Shown here: positions 1 to 5,340 of the stretch, piece after piece
Numbering within the stretch: the stretch's first letter is position 1
Layout: each line of letters begins with the position of its first letter
NCBI GenBank assembly: GCA_004294195.1
Contig: REAQ01000202.1
Span: 1 to 6,803 of the forward strand
Length of the DNA: 6,803 bases
From: Sphingobacteriales bacterium
Lineage (GTDB): Bacteria; Bacteroidota; Bacteroidia; Chitinophagales; Chitinophagaceae
Direction of reading: 5' to 3'
The notes under the pieces: model-generated
Seen by the model: the letters and a program-made list of their open reading frames with translations, nothing else
What the model was told of the DNA's origin: nothing
Database searches by the model: none
Program-made: the position numbers and the translations under genes

Positions 1-1683
1 CGCATCCCGATGCGTGACGGCGTGAAGTTGTATACGGTGATCTATATTCCAAAAGACAGCACAATCAACTATCCGATCCTGATGGAACGGACACCTTACA
101 GTGCGGGACCTTATGGAGAAGATAAATATGCAAGGCGCATCGGCCCAAATACATCCCTGATGAAAGAGCAATACATTTTTGTATACCAGGATGTACGCGG
201 ACGGTATATGAGCGAAGGCAGTTTCCGGGAAATGACGTCTAACGATCCAACGAACAAAACACCGGATGAATCCTCCGATGCATTTGACACCATCGAGTGG
301 TTGCTGGCCAACCTTACCCATCACAATGGAAAGGTAGGATTATACGGTATCTCCTACCCCGGTTTTTATGCAACCGCCTCCCTGCCAGATGCACACCCTG
401 CTATCAAAGCAGTATCCCCACAGGCACCCGTAACCGATGAATTCATGGGTGACGATGCCAACCACAAAGGCGCATTTTTCCTGATGGACAATTTCGGGTT
501 CATGAGTTATTTCGATGCGCCCCGCACTGGGCCCGTAGAAGATTATGGCTCAAATATTGTGACTGAGCGCTACAAAGATGCTTACGCATTCTTTCTGCAA
601 TTGGGTCCATTAAAGAATACGCTGAAGCCAGAATACTACGGAAAAACAAATGGGATCTTTAAAGAATATCTCGCGCACGATACTTATGATGAATACTGGA
701 AAGCAAGAAACATCCGCACGCATCTGAAAAATGTTAAGCCCGCCACCTTGATCGTAGGTGGCTTGTTTGATCCTGAAGATCTGTTTGGTGCGCTGGAAAC
801 ATATAAAGCCATCGAACAACAAAATCCGGTGAACAAGAATACCATCGTGATGGGACCCTGGACCCACGGTGCATGGGCTCGTGGCAACTGGGAAAAATAT
901 GCGGGACAAAATTTTGGCATGAATACCTCGAAGTATTTCCAGGATTCACTAGAGACCCCGTTTTTCAATTACTACCTGAAAGACAAAGGCAACTTCTCCA
1001 TGCCCGAAGCCGTGATGTTTGAAACCGGCAGTAACCAATGGCGGAAATATGATGTTTGGCCAGCGAAGAATGTGCAACCCACAACCTTCTACCTCCAACC
1101 TGATCACAAGTTAAGCCAGAAGAAGAAAGGAAAAGGTTTCAGTGAGTACATTTCCGATCCTGCAAATCCTGTCCCCTACACAGCTGCCACCATGAGTGGA
1201 AGGAACAATGAGTACATGGCGGAGGACCAGCGCTTCTCATCCAAACGCAATGATGTATTGTGGTTCCAGACAGATACGCTGAAAGCACCCCTTACCGTTG
1301 CCGGTAAGGTGACTGCAGATTTACAGGTGAGCATAACCGGTAGTGATGCCGATTTCATTGTGAAACTGATCGATGTGCTTCCGGATGGTACGCAACGCCT
1401 CGTCAGGGCCGAAGTAATGCGTGGTAAATTCCGGAACAGTTTTGAACAACCAGAAGCATTTTTGCCAGGCAAAATTAGCAGAGTCCGTTTTGAACTGCCC
1501 GATGCCTCACACCAGTTCCTGCCCGGACATCGACTGATGGTGCAGGTACAGAGCTCGTGGTTTCCGCTAGTTGATCGTAATCCGCAAAAATTCATGCGCA
1601 TTGCTGAAGCCGATGAAAAGGACTATCAGAAGTCCACCATTAAAGTACATGCAACTTCAAAGATTGAAATAGAAACGTTATGA
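1..1683 (+). CDS. CocE/NonD family (S15-type) serine hydrolase, 5' truncated
   Basis: An alpha/beta-hydrolase of the CocE/NonD family, related to X-Pro dipeptidyl-peptidases, cocaine esterase and alpha-amino-acid ester or glutaryl-acylase enzymes, which hydrolyse ester or amide bonds. The frame is open from base 1 (R-I-P before the first Met at base 10), so the start and any signal peptide lie upstream. 560 codons are visible. Counting from the Met at base 10, the nucleophile is Ser115 in GISYPG, the acid is probably Asp254 in GGLFDPED and the base is His286 in GPWTHG. The early IPMRDGVKL strand and the DVRGRYMSEG motif are typical of the S15 domain. Residues from about 360 onward fit the C-terminal jelly-roll domain (VQVQSSWFPLVDRNPQ near the end). 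The triad is intact, so the enzyme is probably active. Many Bacteroidota relatives are exported, but that cannot be judged here. The substrate cannot be predicted. The TGA stop is followed at once by an octamer repeat. Confidence 0.93.
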   Translation, partial: RIPMRDGVKLYTVIYIPKDSTINYPILMERTPYSAGPYGEDKYARRIGPNTSLMKEQYIFVYQDVRGRYMSEGSFREMTSNDPTNKTPDESSDAFDTIEWLLANLTHHNGKVGLYGISYPGFYATASLPDAHPAIKAVSPQAPVTDEFMGDDANHKGAFFLMDNFGFMSYFDAPRTGPVEDYGSNIVTERYKDAYAFFLQLGPLKNTLKPEYYGKTNGIFKEYLAHDTYDEYWKARNIRTHLKNVKPATLIVGGLFDPEDLFGALETYKAIEQQNPVNKNTIVMGPWTHGAWARGNWEKYAGQNFGMNTSKYFQDSLETPFFNYYLKDKGNFSMPEAVMFETGSNQWRKYDVWPAKNVQPTTFYLQPDHKLSQKKKGKGFSEYISDPANPVPYTAATMSGRNNEYMAEDQRFSSKRNDVLWFQTDTLKAPLTVAGKVTADLQVSITGSDADFIVKLIDVLPDGTQRLVRAEVMRGKFRNSFEQPEAFLPGKISRVRFELPDASHQFLPGHRLMVQVQSSWFPLVDRNPQKFMRIAEADEKDYQKSTIKVHATSKIEIETL

Positions 1684-1690
1684 TATCAAC

Positions 1691-1770
1691 AACTCAATAA
1701 CTCAGTAACTCAATAACTCAGTAACTCAGTAACTCAATAACCCAATAACAAAATAACCTAATAACACTTA
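1691..1770. repeat. 8-bp tandem repeat (AACTCAAT/AACTCAGT), about 10 units
   Basis: Ten consecutive 8-bp units fill most of the gap between the hydrolase and the carboxylase gene. In order they are AACTCAAT, AACTCAGT, AACTCAAT, AACTCAGT, AACTCAGT, AACTCAAT, then the decaying AACCCAAT, AACAAAAT, AACCTAAT and AACACTTA. The first six differ only at the seventh base; drift increases toward the downstream ATG. Because 8 is not a multiple of 3, the TAA at each unit junction appears in all three plus-strand frames, and TGA does the same on the minus strand. No hairpin, Shine-Dalgarno sequence or clear promoter was seen in the gap. Whether the repeat has a function is unknown. Confidence 0.93.
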
Positions 1771-1779
1771 ACCACTCAC

Positions 1780-3408
1780 ATGAATCTGGAATTCAACAAG
1801 AACGAAGACAAGATGAAACTCGCCGTCAGCGAGTTGAAGCAGCGTTGGGAGAAGGTAAGTCTGGGCGGTGGAAAGAAAGCCATCGAAAAACAACACGAGA
1901 AAGACAAACTTACCGCAAGGGAGCGGATTGAATACCTGCGTGATAAAGACAAAGCCTTTGTCGAAATCGGCGCTTTCACCGGCGAGGGTATGTATGAAGA
2001 ATATGGGGGTTGTCCATCCGGTGGCACCGTTGCAGGTGTGGGCTATGTAAGTGGAAGACAGTGTGTCATTGTTGCCAACGACCAAACCGTTAAAGCAGGT
2101 GCCTGGTTTCCGATCACAGGAAAGAAAAACCTGCGGTTGCAGGAGATCGCAATGGAGAACCATCTGCCCATCATCTATCTCGTGGATAGTGCCGGTGTGT
2201 TCCTGCCGATGCAGGATGAGATCTTTCCGGACAAAGAACATTTCGGCCGGATCTTCCGCAACAACGCACGCATGAGCGCCATGGGCATTACCCAGATTGC
2301 TGCGGTGATGGGAGCCTGTGTGGCGGGTGGAGCCTACTTGCCGATCATGAGTGATGAAACGCTGATGGTGGAAGGCAAAGGATCTATTTTTCTTGCTGGT
2401 CCATACCTGGTGAAAGCAGCGATCGGAGAAGACATTGAACTGGAAACCCTCGGCGGTGCAGTGACGCATACAGAGATCTCGGGTATTGCAGATTATAAGT
2501 TCCCAACTGAAGAGCAAACCCTCGACGAGGTGAAAAAAATCATGGGTAAGCTCGGTCCTGCTCAACAGGCAGGGTTCAATCGCATCGCACCCGAAGCGCC
2601 AGCAAAAGATCCTAAAGAGATCTACGGGCTTTTCCCGGCAGATAACAACAAGCCATATGATATGGTGGACGTGATCGAACGTATCGTAGACAAATCGGAC
2701 TTCGATCAATTCAAAAAAGATTACGGCAAGAGCATCCTTTGCGGCTATGCAAGGATCGACGGCTGGGCCGTGGGCATTGTAGCCAACCAGCGCAAGATTG
2801 TGAAGAGCAGGAAAGGCGAAATGCAGATGGGTGGCGTGATCTATAACGACAGCGCTGACAAAGCAGCAAGGTTTATCCTGAACTGCAACCAGAAAAAGAT
2901 CCCGCTGATCTTCCTGCAAGACGTGACTGGTTTCATGGTCGGTAGCCGAAGTGAGCATTCCGGCATCATTAAAGACGGTGCAAAATTGGTGAATGCCGTT
3001 GCCAATTCCATCGTTCCAAAGATCACCATCATAGTAGGCAACTCTTATGGCGCAGGAAACTATGCAATGTGTGGCAAGGCTTATGATCCTCGCTTTATCT
3101 TCGCATGGCCCACCGCCAAGATAGCAGTGATGGGTGGTGAGCAAGCAGCTAAAACCTTGCTGCAGATCCAGGTCTCTTCTATGAGGGCACAGGGCAAAGA
3201 GATTGGGGCAGAGGAAGAAAAAGAGATGTTGCAGAAGATCATCGATAAATACAATACCCAAACCACACCTTATTATGCTGCGGCAAGGTTGTGGGTGGAT
3301 GGTATCATAGACCCTATCCGTACCCGTGAGGTGATCTCTGAAAGCCTTCATGCAGCAAATCATGCACCCATTGACTCTTCCATGAAACTGGGCGTGTTCC
3401 AGGTTTAA
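1780..3408 (+). CDS. acyl-CoA carboxylase, carboxyltransferase (beta) subunit, methylcrotonyl-CoA carboxylase type
   Basis: Transfers the carboxyl group from carboxybiotin to an acyl-CoA in the cytoplasm; the closest family is the beta subunit of methylcrotonyl-CoA carboxylase (leucine breakdown). The 542 residues are full length for the family. The N-terminal crotonase-like domain (about 30-280) has YLVDSAGVFLP (133-143), a FGRIF segment (155-159) and the CoA/oxyanion-type motif GACVAGGAYLP (178-188). The C-terminal domain (about 290-540) has GNSYGAGNYAMCG (420-432) and VMGGEQAA (450-457). The MNLEFNKNED start matches the N-terminus I know from Bacteroidota homologues; Met12 is a possible but less likely start. 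No Shine-Dalgarno sequence is present. No biotin carboxylase or biotin carrier subunit is in the window, so the partner must be elsewhere. Propionyl- or geranyl-CoA specificity cannot be excluded. Codons TTA, CTA and TCA are absent up to base 3363, which suggests strong codon selection. Confidence 0.95.
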   Translation: MNLEFNKNEDKMKLAVSELKQRWEKVSLGGGKKAIEKQHEKDKLTARERIEYLRDKDKAFVEIGAFTGEGMYEEYGGCPSGGTVAGVGYVSGRQCVIVANDQTVKAGAWFPITGKKNLRLQEIAMENHLPIIYLVDSAGVFLPMQDEIFPDKEHFGRIFRNNARMSAMGITQIAAVMGACVAGGAYLPIMSDETLMVEGKGSIFLAGPYLVKAAIGEDIELETLGGAVTHTEISGIADYKFPTEEQTLDEVKKIMGKLGPAQQAGFNRIAPEAPAKDPKEIYGLFPADNNKPYDMVDVIERIVDKSDFDQFKKDYGKSILCGYARIDGWAVGIVANQRKIVKSRKGEMQMGGVIYNDSADKAARFILNCNQKKIPLIFLQDVTGFMVGSRSEHSGIIKDGAKLVNAVANSIVPKITIIVGNSYGAGNYAMCGKAYDPRFIFAWPTAKIAVMGGEQAAKTLLQIQVSSMRAQGKEIGAEEEKEMLQKIIDKYNTQTTPYYAAARLWVDGIIDPIRTREVISESLHAANHAPIDSSMKLGVFQV

Positions 3409-3419
3409 AACATGTTGTT

Positions 3420-4205
3420 ATGACAATTCCCGTTTATCAGGTAGACGCATTTACAAGTAAACCCTTTGCCGGAAACCCCGCGGCAGTTTGCCCGTTGGAT
3501 GAATGGATTTCTGATGAGCTCATGCAGAAGATTGCGATGGAGAATAACCTCGCTGAAACCGCATTCGTCGTTCCTTATGAAGATGCGTTTCAGATCCGCT
3601 GGTTCACACCAACAGTAGAAGTAGACCTCTGCGGACATGCTACCTTAGCTACGGCGCATGTGTTTTTCAACCATCTTTCATACAACGCAAACCCATTGCG
3701 TTTGTATTCCAAATCAGGATGGCTCACGGTGTCTAAAGAGATCGATGGCAAACTCACCCTTGATTTTCCCGCTGATCCGGCAAAGCCCTCGGATATCCCG
3801 GATGGCTTGTTCGAAGCACTCAATGTATTTCCTAGTCTGGTGTTCAAAGGAAAATTTGATTACCTCGTGGAACTGAAAAACGAAGAAGAAGTACGCAACC
3901 TGAAACCAGATTTTAAAGCCCTTTCGGTTATCCCTTCCCGTGGGATTATTGTTACGGCGCTTGGCACAAAACATGACTTTGTATCGAGGGGATTCTTTCC
4001 GCAAAGCGGCATTGATGAAGATCCGGTGACGGGCTCCGCGCATTGTTTACTCACCACGTATTGGAACCAAAAAACGGGTAAGGATTATTTCTTTGCACAA
4101 CAGGCATCGGCAAGATCCGGCGAGATGGTTTGCAGGCTTAGAGGAGACCGCGTGTTGATGACAGGTGAAGCCGTAACCGTGTTGAAAGGAGAAATCTACT
4201 GCTGA
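3420..4205 (+). CDS. PhzF family isomerase/epimerase
   Basis: A PhzF-like protein with the two-fold diaminopimelate-epimerase fold. PhzF of phenazine producers isomerises trans-2,3-dihydro-3-hydroxyanthranilate, but most family members lie outside phenazine clusters and their substrates are unknown; nothing here suggests phenazine synthesis. The opening VYQVDAFTSKPFAGNPAAVC is diagnostic. The catalytic glutamate is Glu46 (NNLAETAF), with His73 in DLCGHAT. The second half has the DEDPVTGSAHC signature with Asp201 and Ser206, matching Glu45, His74, Asp208 and Ser213 of the phenazine enzyme. At 261 residues it is at the short end of the normal range. It starts 11 bp after the carboxylase stop and its TGA overlaps the rnhA ATG by one base, so it sits mid-operon. 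No clear Shine-Dalgarno sequence precedes it. Family assignment is secure; the reaction is not. Confidence 0.95.
   Translation: MTIPVYQVDAFTSKPFAGNPAAVCPLDEWISDELMQKIAMENNLAETAFVVPYEDAFQIRWFTPTVEVDLCGHATLATAHVFFNHLSYNANPLRLYSKSGWLTVSKEIDGKLTLDFPADPAKPSDIPDGLFEALNVFPSLVFKGKFDYLVELKNEEEVRNLKPDFKALSVIPSRGIIVTALGTKHDFVSRGFFPQSGIDEDPVTGSAHCLLTTYWNQKTGKDYFFAQQASARSGEMVCRLRGDRVLMTGEAVTVLKGEIYC
4185..4191 (+). promoter_or_regulatory. Shine-Dalgarno-like site before rnhA
   Basis: AAAGGAG lies inside the last codons of the phzF-like gene, 13 nt before the rnhA ATG at 4205. The spacing is longer than ideal, but this is one of only two purine-rich ribosome-binding candidates seen in the window. Together with the TGATG stop/start overlap it supports the start at 4205 and translational coupling. 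Confidence 0.5.
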
Positions 4206-4678
4206 TGATCAATGAGCGCGGACTGACGATGTATACCGATGGTTCTTCCCGCGGCAACCCTGGCCCTGGAGGGTACGGTACCATCCTGATCTGGAAGGGA
4301 CGACGAAAAGAATTATCCGGCGGCTACAAAAGAACCACCAACAACCGAATGGAGATCATGGGCGTGATCAAGGGGCTGGAAGCGCTGAACCGAAAAGGAC
4401 TGAATATCAAGGTTTACTCCGATAGCCAGTATGTAGTGAAGGCTGTGAAAGAAGGCTGGCTGAACACCTGGATCAGAACAAATTTCAAGGGTGGCAAAAA
4501 GAACCCTGATCTATGGTTGCGTTACTACGAACTATCCAAGGATCACCATATTGAATTCGTGTGGGTGAAAGGGCATGCCACCAATCCGTATAATAACAGG
4601 TGCGATGAATTAGCCACTGCCGCAGCTGATGGCAGTAACTTGTTGAACGACGAAGGTTATGAGGAAGCTACTAGCTAG
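4205..4678 (+). CDS. rnhA: ribonuclease HI
   Basis: Cuts the RNA strand of RNA-DNA hybrids (R-loops, lagging-strand primers) in the cytoplasm with two metal ions. All active-site residues of the bacterial RNase HI family are visible: Asp12 in MYTDGSS, Glu50 in NRMEI, Asp73 in YSDSQYV, His124 in VKGHA and Asp134 in RCDELA. The GNPGPGGYG loop follows the first aspartate. The length of 157 residues is close to the 155 of the E. coli enzyme, and the tryptophan-rich basic handle region (about 84-104) is present. The start at 4205 places the first aspartate at position 12, close to Asp10 of E. coli; Met9 is a less likely alternative. The ATG shares one base with the upstream TGA. The last codons GCT ACT AGC TAG lie inside a palindromic heptamer repeat, so the C-terminal Ala-Thr-Ser is repeat-derived. 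Confidence 0.97.
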   Translation: MINERGLTMYTDGSSRGNPGPGGYGTILIWKGRRKELSGGYKRTTNNRMEIMGVIKGLEALNRKGLNIKVYSDSQYVVKAVKEGWLNTWIRTNFKGGKKNPDLWLRYYELSKDHHIEFVWVKGHATNPYNNRCDELATAAADGSNLLNDEGYEEATS

Positions 4679-4696
4679 TAGCTATTAGCTAATAGC
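4666..4696. repeat. 7-bp repeat forming two perfect 16-bp palindromes at the convergent gene ends
   Basis: Four heptamers (AGCTACT, AGCTAGT, AGCTATT, AGCTAAT) plus a trailing AGC. They form two perfect palindromes, GCTACTAGCTAGTAGC at 4667-4682 and GCTATTAGCTAATAGC at 4681-4696, sharing two bases. The first carries the rnhA stop on the plus strand (TAG, 4676-4678). The second carries the stop of the DUF6580-like gene on the minus strand (TAA, 4687-4685). Only 6 bp separate the two stops. Each palindrome could form a short hairpin with a 6-bp stem and a 4-nt loop on either strand, so a bidirectional terminator role is possible, but the stems are AT-rich and no U-tract follows. Confidence 0.9.
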
Positions 4697-5239
4697 CGTT
4701 CTTGTGGCTTTTGACACAAGATAATAGCCGCCAAAGAACACTGCACTGAAAAACAGCGTTGCCAGAATACTCATTTGGTAAAAAGGAAGGCCATCGGCAT
4801 ACACCATCATCAGACCTTCAAAAGTTTTCGGCCTGTTGTATCCACCGCCACCGATCCACACCATGAAATTAGAAATGAGGAAGTAGGCAGTAGGTGCTGC
4901 AAGCGATCCTGTAGCGATACTTAATACATTACGTTGCTTCACAAAAAATCCGATCACAGTCAAGCCGCAGATCAGTAGGTAGTTCCCGAGTTGTCCATCG
5001 TAAAAACCCTGGATCTTGGTGTAACCGAGGTTGAAAAGAACCTGGTACAAAGCGTCAGAAAGGAACATAGAGAGCAAAGGCAACAGGAACGCAAACTTCT
5101 TGTTGGTGCAGATGGCACCTGCAAACAATGCCATGGCAATCTGTGGTGCAAAACCCATTGGTCTGGGTAAAACACGATACAGGGATGCAACAATCACCAA
5201 CAAAACAAAACTTATAATCAGGTTCCTATTGAACTTCAT
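4685..5239 (-). CDS. DUF6580-like integral membrane protein, six predicted helices
   Basis: A small inner-membrane protein of unknown function, recognised from memory as DUF6580-like; this was not searched. It has 184 residues when started at the ATG whose first base is 5239 (MKFNRNLIIS). Hydrophobic segments lie at about 6-22, 30-45, 48-64, 84-100, 105-127 and 155-174. Family-like motifs are LPRPMGFAPQIAMALFAGA (24-42), LPLLSMFLSDAL (53-64) and ISNFMVW (122-128). The frame is open 35 codons further upstream, but that extension is polar, does not resemble the family and has no ribosome-binding site, whereas AAAGGA sits 6 nt before the chosen ATG. The gene lies 101 bp downstream of manA on the same strand and may share its transcript. 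It ends inside the palindromic repeat, giving C-terminal Ala-Ile-Ser. Size and helix count resemble substrate-binding (S) components of ECF transporters, but that is only a suggestion. Confidence 0.85.
   Translation of the reverse strand: MKFNRNLIISFVLLVIVASLYRVLPRPMGFAPQIAMALFAGAICTNKKFAFLLPLLSMFLSDALYQVLFNLGYTKIQGFYDGQLGNYLLICGLTVIGFFVKQRNVLSIATGSLAAPTAYFLISNFMVWIGGGGYNRPKTFEGLMMVYADGLPFYQMSILATLFFSAVFFGGYYLVSKATRTAIS
4690..4730. repeat. 9-bp direct repeat flanking a 7-bp-stem hairpin
   Basis: TAATAGCCG occurs at 4690-4698 and again at 4722-4730. Between the copies is an inverted repeat, TCTTGTG (4700-4706) and CACAAGA (4715-4721), around an 8-nt loop. All of it lies in the last codons of the DUF6580-like gene. 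There is no T-tract next to the stem on either strand, so it is not a classical intrinsic terminator. It may be a local duplication or a small footprint; chance is also possible. Confidence 0.55.
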
Positions 5240-5245
5240 GAAATT

Positions 5246-5251
5246 TCCTTT
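5246..5251 (-). promoter_or_regulatory. Shine-Dalgarno site of the DUF6580-like gene
   Basis: Read on the minus strand, AAAGGA lies 6 nt before the ATG at 5239. This decides the start in favour of 5239 over the in-frame ATG at 5344, which overlaps the end of manA and has no such site. Confidence 0.65.
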
Positions 5252-5276
5252 AGAACTGCGAAAATACGCAAAATTC

Positions 5277-5330
5277 AAATGTGGTAGTGCGGTAATACGG
5301 CGGTGCAGCGATGTAAATGTGGATATGTGG
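5277..5330. repeat. degenerate repeat of about 8-bp period in the gap after manA
   Basis: Most of the 101-bp gap between manA and the DUF6580-like gene can be written on the plus strand as loosely related octamers: AAATGTGG, TAGTGCGG, TAATACGG, CGGTGCAG, CGATGTAA, then ATGTGG and ATATGTGG. The exact octamer AAATGTGG occurs twice (5277-5284 and 5315-5322). The similarity is much weaker than in the repeat at 1691-1770. I saw no clear terminator or promoter here. Confidence 0.4.
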
Positions 5331-5340
5331 AAAAGGAGTC

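Noticed and set aside
1176..1601. 141-codon minus-strand frame within the hydrolase gene
   Set aside because: It lies wholly inside a well-supported gene, has no ribosome-binding site and resembles no family.
1691..1770. CRISPR array or attachment site
   Set aside because: The units are 8 bp with no spacers, and no integrase, cas gene or tRNA is nearby.
1768..3363. 531-codon minus-strand open frame antisense to the carboxylase gene
   Set aside because: It is in exact codon register with the sense gene and exists only because TTA, CTA and TCA are unused. The product is rich in His, Cys and Phe and shows no recognisable domain.
3420..4205. Phenazine biosynthesis gene cluster
   Set aside because: Only a PhzF-family protein is present. 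No other phz gene is in the window, and the family is widespread outside phenazine producers.
4700..4721. Intrinsic terminator for rnhA or the DUF6580-like gene
   Set aside because: The 7-bp stem has no T-tract on either strand and lies inside coding sequence, so it is listed only as a repeat/hairpin.
5259..5266. TATTTTCG on the minus strand as a -7 promoter element for the DUF6580-like gene
   Set aside because: It is only an approximate match to TAnnTTTG and there is no TTG 19-21 bp upstream. Not listed as a feature.
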